This document shows, one piece after another, positions 8,113 through 18,600 of a stretch of 64,000 bases of DNA. The DNA comes from JAJNBD01 sp964471475 (GTDB taxonomy: Bacteria > Pseudomonadota > Gammaproteobacteria > CAISUE01). The position numbers were made by a program, and so were the translations under genes. The stretch spans positions 1 through 64,000 of the forward strand of contig CAYYFQ010000007.1 of the NCBI GenBank assembly GCA_964471475.1. Direction: 5' to 3'. The notes below the pieces were generated by a model, which saw only the letters and a program-made list of their open reading frames with translations, was not told the DNA's origin and did no database searches. Position 1 is the stretch's first letter; the number at the start of each line of letters is the position of its first letter.

Positions 8113-11022
8113 ATGACGCAACAGCCTAGACTTTCTGAAGATGAAATTATTCGCGATTGGTCTTTAAGCACTGATGATTCTATTTTCGTTAAAAAATTTA
8201 GGAAACAGTATCAATTGTGGGATTATCTGCAAGTGTGTGCCTTGAGATTATTTGGTCAATTGCTGGATAATCCAAATACGCTTGATACTCGTATTATTGG
8301 ACATGCTTGTAAATCACTGGGATTAGACATTGTTGGCACTGTTGATTTGCCAGTGCGCGATGCTACTAGAACTGACTATAAGAAATCGATTTTCTCGCAT
8401 CTACATTTCAAGCCATTCAATGATGCCAAAGCTAACTTTTATGATTGGTTGCAACAAAAGATGCGATCTGGAATGATGATCCCAGAAAAACTCATTCCAG
8501 AAGCCGAAACCTTTTTAATTGCCAGCAAAATTGCTTTGCCAACGCTGTATTATTTGAAGCGTGAGATCAATTCATTTTGCGCACGGCATCAAGAAAAAAT
8601 ATTTGTTGGAATATATCAGCAATTATCTGAAGCATTGGTCAATATGATTGATGAGACGCTTGAAATTATCACTGACGTAGATGTCACGTGGTTTCAAAAA
8701 TTTAAGGAATATCCTGGCTCCAGTAGTATTTCAGTGCTGCAAGACTATTTCCAACGCTATCAAAAGCTTGCAACAATAGACTTATCTGCTGTTGACACTG
8801 ACACTGTAGCGCCTGATCTTGCTAAACACCTTTATCAACTCACCAAGCATTACGATGCTTACAAGATAAAACGCTTCAAACCAGCAAAGCGTTATGCGTT
8901 GATGGTATTATTTTTGGATGAATCAAAAAAAGTCTTTATGGATTACCTTATCCAACTACACGATCAATATATTTCAAATATATGCCGTGAGTGCCGGAAC
9001 ACACATCTGAAAAATTTGAAACTTTATAAGCATAAAAATGAGCGGGCTATTGATAAGATTGAACGCTTTATCGACTTTGTGCTGGCTCAAGAAGATGATC
9101 ACAGCTTATTGGTGAGTGATCTTTATTCACACTCAACACAAAAATCCGATCTACAGCAGGCCAGAAATGATATGCATGAATACCAGGTGCTGAGCCGTTT
9201 TGGTTATGCCAAGCTGATTCAAAATCGTTATAGCAGCATGCGTCGCTATTTTGCTGATTTTATTCGATTGCCATTTTTGGTTGAAAAAGGTGGTCAATCG
9301 CTGAAGCAATCAATTGATTTGGTACGTAAACTTGATCAACAAGAAATTGCCAAGATACCCAGTGATATGGATATCAAATTTATGGATAGTCAGTTAACGA
9401 TTGCCATGCGAGATAAAAATGGAGAAATCAAGCGAAACCTTTGGGAAATGGGACTCGCACTTGCTATTAAAGATGGGTTTCGATCGGGCGATTTATACGT
9501 CGAGCATAGCAATAAATACGCATCCTTCTGGAACTTGATATATCAAGACGGTGAGTGGCAGCAAGAAAAAGAAAATAGCTACCAATCGCTAGAGATTACA
9601 CAAGATGCAGAGATTGCAGTAGGCGAAATTGCTGAAAACTTTCATCGTTCAGCAGAGGCCGCCGCTAATCGTTTTAAAAATGATGATTTTGCTGATATCA
9701 AAAACGGCAAGTTAGTTCTGAAAAGGAAAGACAAAATTGATATCCCCGATGATGCAGAACGATTACAAGCACTGATAAGTTCGTACCTGCCGAAAATAAA
9801 AATAGAGCAGCTATTAATTGAAGTCGATCACATGTCTGGTTTTACCAAACATTTTACGCCGATTCATGGGCAAAAAGGGAGACCACAAAGTTTTTATAAA
9901 ACCTTAATTGCCAGCATTCTGGCACAAGCGACTAATATTGGCCTTGTAACCATGGAGGATTGTACACCGGATATTACTGCCAAAATGATGCGCTATGTGA
10001 CCGATACCTGCATTCGAGAAGCTACTATCAAAGCGGCTAATGCAGAATTGGTGAATCAGCATACGCAATTAGACTTAAGCCAGAACTATGGTGATGGCAA
10101 AATGTCATCATCAGATGGGCAACGCTTTATTATTACCGCAAGCAGTCTGCTGTCGTCATACTATCCAAGATACGCAGGCTACTACGATAAAATGATCGGC
10201 GTATACACACACACATCAAATCAGTTATCGGTGCTTAATACGCAAGCCATTTCATGCGCACCACGCGAATCGCTTTATGTTGTTGATGGCTTGTTGGATA
10301 ACAACACCATTCTTGCAATTAAAGAACATACCACGGACACAGAAGGCTTCACTGAGCACGTGTTTGCACTATGTTATTTGCTTGGTATTCGATTTATGCC
10401 GAGAATTAAAGACCTAAAATCGCAGCAACTTTATCGCATTGATAAAGAAGTTTCTTATGGCGAATTGGATGCACTGCTAACTAAAACTGCCTCCATTGAG
10501 CCGGTGATAGAACAGTTTGACCAAATGGTACGAGTGGCAGCATCTTTGAAAAAGAAATTAAGTCCAGCCCATGAAATTATTAGGCGGCTATCGAAAGGAT
10601 CACCATCTGACAAGTTATCAAAAGCTTTTACACAATTAGGCCGAATACTTAAAACAGAATATATTCTACAATACATCACTGACAGTGATCTGCGGGATAA
10701 AGTACAACGCCAATTAAACAAAGGGGAACACCGACATCAATTAGCACGCTGTATTTTCTTTGCAAACCAAGGGAAATTTCAAGTTGGCGACTACGAAGAG
10801 ATCATGAATAAAGCAAGCTGCTTAAGTCTGGTCTCGAATGCGGTATTGTACTGGAATACGGTAAAAATGAGTGAAATTATTGCCCAACTCAAAAAGAACG
10901 GCGAAGTTATCAGTGATAAGACATTAACTCACATATCACTTTTGCTACACAAGCATTTGATTACGATGGGAACATATTTTACTGATGCTGCAATTGAAGA
11001 GCCAGAGGCAAAGGATGTGTGA
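8113..11022 (+). CDS. tnpA: TnpA transposase of the Tn3 family
   Basis: A 969-residue transposase, the normal length for the family and free of internal stops. The N-terminal part (about 1-150, DUF4158-like) binds the inverted repeats. The catalytic DDE core lies in the last 400 residues: Asp in EVDHMSGFTKHF, Asp in SSSDGQRF, and Glu in LNKGEHRHQLARCIFF. It catalyses replicative transposition, acting on the 36-bp ends. It ends 33 bp before the right inverted repeat and is the second gene after tnpR. The element is therefore probably autonomous. Confidence 0.97.
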   Translation: MTQQPRLSEDEIIRDWSLSTDDSIFVKKFRKQYQLWDYLQVCALRLFGQLLDNPNTLDTRIIGHACKSLGLDIVGTVDLPVRDATRTDYKKSIFSHLHFKPFNDAKANFYDWLQQKMRSGMMIPEKLIPEAETFLIASKIALPTLYYLKREINSFCARHQEKIFVGIYQQLSEALVNMIDETLEIITDVDVTWFQKFKEYPGSSSISVLQDYFQRYQKLATIDLSAVDTDTVAPDLAKHLYQLTKHYDAYKIKRFKPAKRYALMVLFLDESKKVFMDYLIQLHDQYISNICRECRNTHLKNLKLYKHKNERAIDKIERFIDFVLAQEDDHSLLVSDLYSHSTQKSDLQQARNDMHEYQVLSRFGYAKLIQNRYSSMRRYFADFIRLPFLVEKGGQSLKQSIDLVRKLDQQEIAKIPSDMDIKFMDSQLTIAMRDKNGEIKRNLWEMGLALAIKDGFRSGDLYVEHSNKYASFWNLIYQDGEWQQEKENSYQSLEITQDAEIAVGEIAENFHRSAEAAANRFKNDDFADIKNGKLVLKRKDKIDIPDDAERLQALISSYLPKIKIEQLLIEVDHMSGFTKHFTPIHGQKGRPQSFYKTLIASILAQATNIGLVTMEDCTPDITAKMMRYVTDTCIREATIKAANAELVNQHTQLDLSQNYGDGKMSSSDGQRFIITASSLLSSYYPRYAGYYDKMIGVYTHTSNQLSVLNTQAISCAPRESLYVVDGLLDNNTILAIKEHTTDTEGFTEHVFALCYLLGIRFMPRIKDLKSQQLYRIDKEVSYGELDALLTKTASIEPVIEQFDQMVRVAASLKKKLSPAHEIIRRLSKGSPSDKLSKAFTQLGRILKTEYILQYITDSDLRDKVQRQLNKGEHRHQLARCIFFANQGKFQVGDYEEIMNKASCLSLVSNAVLYWNTVKMSEIIAQLKKNGEVISDKTLTHISLLLHKHLITMGTYFTDAAIEEPEAKDV

Positions 11023-11055
11023 ATATTTACGGTTTCAGAGCAAATTTAACCTTCA

Positions 11056-11091
11056 AACCGTAAATTTTGACACGAATGGGGTCGCTACCCC
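11056..11091 (-). repeat. right 36-bp terminal inverted repeat
   Basis: Exact reverse complement of 2615-2650, ending outward in GGTCGCTACCCC. It marks the right end of the Tn3-family element; the CTAAT duplication follows at once. The coding frame of the split membrane gene reads into this repeat and stops inside the element at 11027. Confidence 0.95.
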
Positions 11092-11096
11092 CTAAT
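11092..11096. repeat. right target-site duplication of the transposon (CTAAT)
   Basis: CTAAT follows the outer CCCC of the right inverted repeat and matches 2610-2614 exactly. Confidence 0.9.
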
Positions 11097-11722
11097 GTGC
11101 TATATAAATTATGATTTTTATATAAACACCTCAGCGCATAAAAATAAAAAATATTTCCAAGACCTGAAAAATTCTGGCCAAAAAATGCAGCGGCAAGCCC
11201 TGAAAATAAAGCACTATAGCCAAATTCTGGTTGATACAGCGTTGTAAGATAGTAAGCTGGGGTATAAAGTCCAATAACGTACAAGAATAAGCTACTCGCT
11301 ATAATGAGGGTTCTTCTTTTATTTTTATTTTCACTAGCGAAAAAATATTTCTTGGCCATCCAGAAGCATAAGTGAAAATTAATGAATGCCATGTTAATTA
11401 GCTGATGTAACCAACGCATCCAATCGTATGTTAGAGAAAAATTATATATTAGGAGAGATGGCAGAAAAAAATTTAGTTGCAGAAGGCCAAATAACAGACA
11501 AAACCAAAAACTATAGGTTTTTGTTGGCTGAATATCAAGCAGTATATTTATTAGCAGAATTAAACCACAAACCAAAATACTACTAAGGCTAACAAACAGA
11601 ACTTCTGACCACACTGATGCGAGTAAAGAAGGGGTAATTAAAAAACTTTGCAACAAAAAATTACTGGTTCCAAAAATTAACAGTGAACAAAAAAGTAAGA
11701 TAGAGAATTTTATCTGTGGCAT
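11097..11722 (-). pseudogene. 5' part of a multi-pass membrane-protein gene split by the transposon
   Basis: About 209 codons of an intact N-terminal part with six or so hydrophobic segments (for example residues 8-28, 38-62, 72-92, 138-158), beginning at an ATG at 11722. The frame then runs into the transposon end and adds about 21 foreign residues before a stop at 11027. The missing C-terminal 61 codons are at 2431-2614, and the joint is in frame. I do not recognise the family. In the ancestral arrangement this gene was directly followed by the secreted FAD-linked oxidase, suggesting a membrane partner of that enzyme, but this is inference. Confidence 0.85.
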
Positions 11723-11792
11723 ATCATACGCACGCTTAGTAAAAAATTATTCATCGGCCAAGACATTTTTTATGTCATGTACTAACCGCATA

Positions 11793-11825
11793 GGTAATAT
11801 TGCATTGAGCCGCTGCAATATTACC
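11793..11825. repeat. 12-bp inverted repeat after the small secreted-protein gene
   Basis: GGTAATATTGCA at 11793-11804 pairs perfectly with TGCAATATTACC at 11814-11825 around a 9-base loop. It follows the stop of the minus-strand gene at 11836 but lacks a clear T-tract, so it may be a weak terminator for the tra operon or simply part of a frameshifted coding end. Confidence 0.45.
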
Positions 11826-11835
11826 CGCACCAAAA

Positions 11836-12222
11836 TTAACAGCCAACAAACATCGCTGGAAAACTTAATAAAACCGTACCACCCTCTGAAAAAGCTGATG
11901 GTGTTTGAGTAACGCACTGCTTTGTTTGGCTAGCCTTACTGTCTGTTACAAAAGCGATGACTTGCACAGGGGTCGCCTGCCCTTTTTTATCAAGAATACT
12001 ATCAACTCTTTGTCTTGATATGAGAGGCCCGCCCGCTTTATGCAAGCCAACACCCTCTTGCATCATAACGCTGGGATTCATAACGGTAAAAACAATATTT
12101 TTATCGACATACGATGAATCTACAACAATCTCCGTTAATGTCTTTCCTGGGTCAGCGAATGACGCGGTGGACAAGATAACTCCAAAAATAACTGCCAAAC
12201 GCATTTTATTTTTCATAGCCAT
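11836..12222 (-). CDS. small secreted protein of unknown function
   Basis: A 128-residue protein from the ATG at 12222, which has GGAG 8 bases upstream; a longer reading to 12306 would overlap the preceding gene. Residues 1-25 form a signal peptide ending in ASFADP. The mature protein has two Cys (near the C-terminus and as the last residue) and the stretch VMNPSVMMQEGVGLHKAGGP. Directly after the stop another frame reads LAVNFGAGNIAAAQCNITYAV, which has the look of a continued coding sequence, so a frameshift near the end is possible. It is downstream of traI in the same direction, where F carries traX and finO. No family recognised. Confidence 0.6.
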   Translation of the reverse strand: MAMKNKMRLAVIFGVILSTASFADPGKTLTEIVVDSSYVDKNIVFTVMNPSVMMQEGVGLHKAGGPLISRQRVDSILDKKGQATPVQVIAFVTDSKASQTKQCVTQTPSAFSEGGTVLLSFPAMFVGC

Positions 12223-12247
12223 AAAATTTCTCCAATTAAATAAAAAG

Positions 12248-12589
12248 TTATAAAACACCGAATGTGTAAAAATCCAAGCAAAATTTCTGACCAAAATAAT
12301 CACCAAATTTACTCACAGCAAGCTCCATAGGGATATAAGAAGCTAAAAAATCTTTATATTTTTTAGTTGAATTATTATCCAGGGTTAAAATACTTACAGC
12401 TTTATCCTGTATTTGTAAGCTTCCGCCATTAGGTAATAGAATGAAAAAATGGTTATTTTTATATTCCAATCCCGTTGCAAAAGAGCCTCCAAAAGCTAAC
12501 GCTTCTTCCTTGGTAAAAAATTTCCCGTGAAAAATCTCAAAAAAATATTTATGGTATTCCCAAATAGTTATTGACTTATAGGTGCGCAT
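12248..12589 (-). CDS. small protein of unknown function downstream of traI
   Basis: A 113-residue protein if started at the ATG at 12589; the longer frame to 12673 runs into the end of traI. It contains WEYHKYFFEIFHGKFFTKEEALAF near the N-terminus and FILLPNGGSLQIQDKAVSILTL in the middle, with many aromatic residues and no signal peptide or membrane span. It follows traI by 16 bp and precedes the secreted protein by 25 bp, so all three are probably co-transcribed. No family recognised. Confidence 0.55.
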   Translation of the reverse strand: MRTYKSITIWEYHKYFFEIFHGKFFTKEEALAFGGSFATGLEYKNNHFFILLPNGGSLQIQDKAVSILTLDNNSTKKYKDFLASYIPMELAVSKFGDYFGQKFCLDFYTFGVL

Positions 12590-12605
12590 ATTTTTGCCTT
12601 TATTT

Positions 12606-15600
12606 TTAAATCTCTCTTTCAATATCGGGTACTTTAGTTTTTTCAATTTGAACCGGTTCCCTGGAAAGTTCAAGTTGTTTATCTTTCAATGGTTCTAAGG
12701 GGTTTTCCGTAATTAAGCGATTAATTTCTTTTTCAGTAAATCTCGACCTTTCTTCAATATCTGTTTTTTTCTCTTCATGAACAGGCATTACTTGCTTTGA
12801 AGCATCAATAAACTGTTTAATCGCTTCAACTCCTTTCTCTTTAAGAACATCGTTATAGTCTTTTTTTACTTCATCCGGTTGGTTCACAAAAATTGTTTTT
12901 CCATCTTGTTGAAGGTTTTCACATGCGTGTTCAATCATTTTTTGTGTTGCCTTATTATTGCCATCGTTATCCAAAGCCAAAATAACCTTATCAGACCCCG
13001 TGCTAATATTTTTAAAATTTGAACTGCCTAATACAGCGTGAATTGCCTTATCTGGTTCTGCCTCTCTTAAACTCAGAGCAGTTTCTATCCCTTCGGCATA
13101 CATTACTGGGTGTTGTCTTGATGATCCTTCCTGCAAAGAAACTACCGCACCTTTCAAAACACCAAAGGTTTGTTTGACCACACTAAGATTTGCTTTATTA
13201 GCCGTATCAGTATCAAGATAGGTGGCTTGAATTGCTTGAACTTCTCCATCTTTGTTTTTGGCAATGGCAATTAAAGCGGGGCTCGTTGTTTTATTTAAGC
13301 TAGAATATAAAGCAGGATGAAAACGCAGTGTTCCCGGTAAATCTTTTTGTATTGCTCTATGCTCTTTTAAATATCGTTCTGCAATCGTCCCCGTAATAGG
13401 TAACGTTTCTCCTGCAATTTTTTGTGCAAAAGCAATTCGTTTTTTCTCATCATCGGAGAAAGATGCTTGCCGATTATCCTTTAAATAATCTTCTTTTTTA
13501 TTAAACTCGCCCTTTGGTACATCCATTTTTTGAGATTCTGATAAACCTAATAATTTAGCCGCCACTTCAAGTGTTTCACCAAAATCTTTATTAGCATGCT
13601 GATACTCACGTGCAATCAGCTTAATTAAATTTCCTCCCTCACCAGTTTGAAAATCATTCCACAGACCGCGAGATTTTCCTTGCATACTCACGACAAAGCT
13701 GCCTTTATGACTTCCATACCGCCATTCTCGAGCATTTTTATGCTTAGGATCCCCTAGTAATCTTTGAACAATGTACTCCGTTTGATCAGTCAATTTTGCA
13801 TTGATATCTTTGCTATCCCATGAACGAACAACGTCTTTTAATGTTTTTTTATCATGAATGCCATCGGGTTGTTTATCTTTTAAGTTCAATATTTGTGATT
13901 TTTTTACTCGTGAATCTTTTAGTGCACCAATTACTTCTAAAGCACTATATTTGTCGCCTGTCGTTGCCTGAATCTTCTCAATTAATCGTTCCTGATTGTC
14001 GGTATATAGGGTGACTTGCTGCATTGCACGGGTGGTGATAACATAAAAATCCCTTTGGCTTGTTGTTCTATCGTGAGAATCTTGATGGGCAATAACCTCT
14101 TTAAAACCCCCTCCTTGAGATCCATAAGAGGTAATCGCATAGTTATAATCCCAATGACGATGTGTGGCATTGTTTCGGTCTAATTGCTTTGCTGAGCCAT
14201 CAGCAAGAACAATTCCGACAGAAGTGTCAGATATTTTTTCAACCGTGCCAATAACACCACTTTTAAAACCCTGACGTTTATCAGATCTCGTCCAATAAAT
14301 TTGATCGCCTACGGATAGTTCTCGTTCCTCTCTTTTATAGACTTCGACAAGACCACGCGGCATATTTTCATGAGCAGGTAATTCCCACATAACAAGATTT
14401 TTACTATCGGATTTCGTCAGCACCAACGCATTGGCTAGCGCATCCACATTTTTCACAACAAAATAAGCATCGCGACGAATATCCAATTCATAAAGACTAC
14501 GATTAAATCTTAAGATGTCACCCTCTTGATAATTAATCGCTCGACTCGCATCAACATGGCTAAAATGTCGTGGTACCAATATATCGAACTGATAGCCTTG
14601 GCGGCTAATGCCACCTTCAGATTTAAGACCATCTCGTACTAACGCATTAACGTAAACACGATCATTATTTAATGGCACAATTAAGCGCGTCTCTTTTCTT
14701 CTTTCAATACTTCTGGATAAATAATCATCCGCCATGTTGGCCAATCGACTATCACGACTCTTTATTTCAATAACTTGAGGAGGAACCGTTTTTAAACTAT
14801 TACCTGATTTTGTTTGAGCATTTAATGAAAACTCTCCATCTAAGCCAGTTTGTTGGCGATTCAGTGAAGACATCGCATCAACGTAGTCTTTATTTAGCAC
14901 ATGACGAATCGCTTCCTTAAGTGCCATACTCTGTTCATGCTGTCTAAAAATTTCTGTGAGATACGTGGTTTTAATTCCAGCTTTTTGTGCGATTTCAAAG
15001 GGCTTTCCTGCCTCTGGCGAACTGTGCTGCGCAATATCCCCTGTTGGTATCGCTCTTGATTTCGTTTCGGCAATAAATTTTACAAAATCATGGAAGTCAC
15101 GATTAGAAACCATCGATGCTTCATCAAGGACAAAAATTGTTTTACTTAAGTCGGGCACTTTATTGGATTCTCGTAACCGCTGTGCTTCCATTAAAAAACT
15201 TTGTAAGGTTTGTGATGGAATCCCTCGCTTATTGAGCTCATCAACGGCAGTGTGTGTGGGAGCAACGCCTTTCATGTGGTAGCCAACCACTTCTGTCGAT
15301 TCAGAAAGATTTTTAATGAAATCAAGATTGATGCGATTAACTAATGTTGTTTTACCTGTACCCGCAGAAGCTTGTAATAAAATAAATTGATCTTGTGAGG
15401 TAAGAACGTCAGTAACCGCTTGCTGTTTATCTTGGCTTAATAGGCTATCTTTCAAGGCTTCTTTGACTTGCTCTGGTGATAAAAGTGGCGTCACTTGGTT
15501 TATGCCTTGCTTGAGTATGTTGAGAATATCTCTTTCACGTTCAATCGCAGCTTGGGTTGTCCACTTTGTACCTGAAAATTCTTCAACCCCACGTATAATC

Positions 15601-18600
15601 TCTTTATCGCCCGAAAATGTACGAATAATTTCTTCTGCATGTTGGGGTGTAATTTTTCCCATCGCATGTTTTAATGACGTTTCCAAAAGCTCTTTGTGAG
15701 TAAAAGCCGCTTCTCGCTCGGCCAACTGCGCCATCGCGTAACGCGTGGCCTCTTTTGCAATACCATCAATTGCCGAAGTGTTGCGTGTTTTCTCGGGTAG
15801 GTTTTGGTAAATCTGCTCGACTACGTAACGAATGTTTTTTTCAAGTTCATTTAACTGGCTTGTTAATGGCTTTTGCGGATCTACAATATAGGTTACCTCA
15901 TGACCCTGTTGAACTTTGCCTTCGAGCAAGGTTTCTATAGCTGTGGATTTCCCTCCTTTGGTTGTCATGAGTCTTGTTAAATAAGCTTGTTTATCATCCG
16001 TGTATAACCAAACATTATCTTTTGCCTGAGATAAAATCTTATAAAATTGCTTTTGATGCGTGCTGTACTTTTGACTATCTTGATGCGCAATCAAGATATT
16101 TGCATCTAAATGTTGTGCTCGTTGTGGGGTCGTTGCATAACCGTAATCCAAATGAAAATTTCTGGGCTCTGTAACATCTAATTTAAACTGTTTTCCGTCA
16201 CGATTTTGAACTTTCACCCACTTGTCATGAAGCTGAACGATTTCTAATCGATCACCAGAATGCAATCCTTTATTGAGATTTGCTCGTTGGACTAATAGCG
16301 CTTCGCCAATAGATAGGTTTCTTTTCTCTTTGACAAAAGCCTCCACTATTGCAGCCCCTTTTTCCTGATTTAACGTTTTCGGAGACCAGGTCGTTTCTTT
16401 TCCCTTTGCATTTCTTAAGGTCAGCACGTTTTTTGAAGCATCCACTTGCGTTACTTGCCAATAATCATGCTTTCGAATTTTACTTTTGCTCATCGCTTCA
16501 TTAAATCGCAGATACCAGCCCTCTTCATAATTAATGGCTGATGTTTTCTCCACGATCGATAATGATTTAGGTAAATATACCTGATAGGCCTTATCTGCTT
16601 CACTTATCAAACCCACTTGTTTGAGTGTTTTGCGCACTAATAAATTTGTTTCTTTCGTCTCTAGTTGATTTTGCATCAGCACATAAGCTGTTGCTCTTTC
16701 TTCCTTGCTTAAACCCATATAATGAGCAGCCATTTTTTGATATCGGCGAGATAAATCATTCTCTTCAATCATGCGATGTTGGATCTTTTGAAATGCACTT
16801 TCAATATTCCCCACCAGCGTTTCTTTAATGGCTTCTTTGCGAGAAATGTCCATATCGCGCTGATTTTGAGACAGCCGCATTGTTTTTGCACCATGCTCAA
16901 TAAGTTGGGAAAATGGTGAACCTGCCTCACGAGATAAAAACCCTTTATCATCTCCACTAAAAACAATTTTTGACTGCGTTTTTTCTGCAATTCCCGCCAG
17001 TTGTATCAATTGTTTTGGCGAAAGCTGTTCAGCTTTATCCACTAAGATAAGATGATGCTTCTGAAATACACGCTTTTCGTCGAGAGCATTTTGTGTAAAG
17101 TGAATAAAACCACTTACCGTTTTAGCTGTGTGTGCAGCATTTCTATACGTCTTTGTCCAACTCAAAACATCATTTTGTCTTGAGGTAAGATAAATCACCG
17201 AAGATCCTTCTTGTCTTGCCAGTTCTGACAAACGTGCAAGCACGGTTGTTTTTCCTGAGCCAGAAACCCCTGTGAGTATCGTAAAGCGGTCTAAACTTGC
17301 TGAAAGTGTCTTAATCGCCTCTTTTTGCTCGAAAGAAAGATTGCCTTGTTGTTCTGCAAATTTTGTGGCTCTTCCTTCACTGCTTAAGGGTAACGTTTTG
17401 TATTGGCCATCTCCTACCAATGCTAATAACTTCTGTTCCTGATCTAGTAATGTCTGTGTGGTATAAAAAGTTTCTGAATTTTTTGTATGGACAGGAAGCA
17501 GTTGTTTTGCTTGGATGGCAAGGTCGATTTCGGTAATAATTTCATTAACCTTCACTTCTTTTGAGAAAATTTGTGTCAACGCAGTATTAATAATGCGGTG
17601 ATGAGAAAGCTTAACGTCACTTTCAGAAAGATGTTGGATCGCAAATTGAACCGCTTCTTTAATATAGCCCTGATTCGAATTATTTTGTGCATTTTCTAAA
17701 GTCGAATTATTTAAACTTTTCTCTGAGTTTTGAACGAATGCTTTGACATCAAAGTTAAGTGCTTGTGCTCTCGCTGACCATTCTTGATGCAAAATCTCGC
17801 GATCAATCCCTTGTTTTTTATTGCGCGTTTCAAGCGTAGCAAAAGCGGCCGCCTTTGCACCCTCCCATTGATTTAATTTCATAAAGGCTTCAATTTCTTT
17901 ACGCCTTTGTGAAAAATGCTCCATCACATTTTTAGGCACACCTGCGATTTCAAACCGCCCATCTTGATGGGTAAGCACGACCTCATAACCAAGATTTTTT
18001 AGTTCATAGGCAAGCATTGAGCGATAGATAGTACCAAAAAAAATTTTGTGCTCGCTCACGCGCTCAATAAAACCATTACCACCGGAGTTATAGCCATTAA
18101 TATCGCTGGCTAAGGATAACCATTTGCGATCAGGTCTTAAAGTCATATTCATCACAACCATATGGCTGTGGAGCTGCGGATCCATTTCTCTTGAAGTATC
18201 GTGTCGAAAGACAGCAGCCACGACATTTTGTGTATTTTCGTACACAGTCACACCGCCCACAAATTTTCGTGCTTGTGCACACGAGCGCTCGATATAGGCT
18301 AAGGTTTCTTTGACGGCTTTATCGTGAGCGACATAAATACGTTTATCTCCCCCTACTTCCGCCAAAATAGAAACGGATTTTGGTGCAGAAAGAGTTAAAT
18401 CCCATCCTGGGCGATGTTTTACCTCTCCATCTTCAAGTTTTCCCAATTGTTTGCCATCCGGTAGCTTGCCATGCAAAAGCTGTTCAAACATCTCTGGGTT
18501 AACCGCTCCCTCTAGCCCTAATGTTTCAGCTCCCTTCCCCAACCAACGTGATGCCTCCAACGCCTCAGGAGAATCTTTCAGATAATAGTTATCCTGCTCA

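Larger units (their letters stand above)
2615..11091. mobile_element. complete Tn3-family transposon with metabolic and stress cargo
   Basis: An 8477-bp element bounded by perfect 36-bp inverted repeats (2615-2650 and 11056-11091) and flanked by 5-bp CTAAT duplications. The right part carries tnpR and tnpA on the plus strand. The left part carries six minus-strand cargo genes: alternative oxidase, nsrR, a small membrane protein, a tehB-like gene, cytochrome P450 and nitroreductase. A resolution-site-like region lies just before tnpR and separates the two halves. The layout follows the Tn3 family (replicative transposition, resolvase at res). It sits inside a membrane-protein gene, which it splits precisely. 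The intact repeats, duplication, tnpA and tnpR suggest a recent and possibly still active insertion. Confidence 0.95.
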
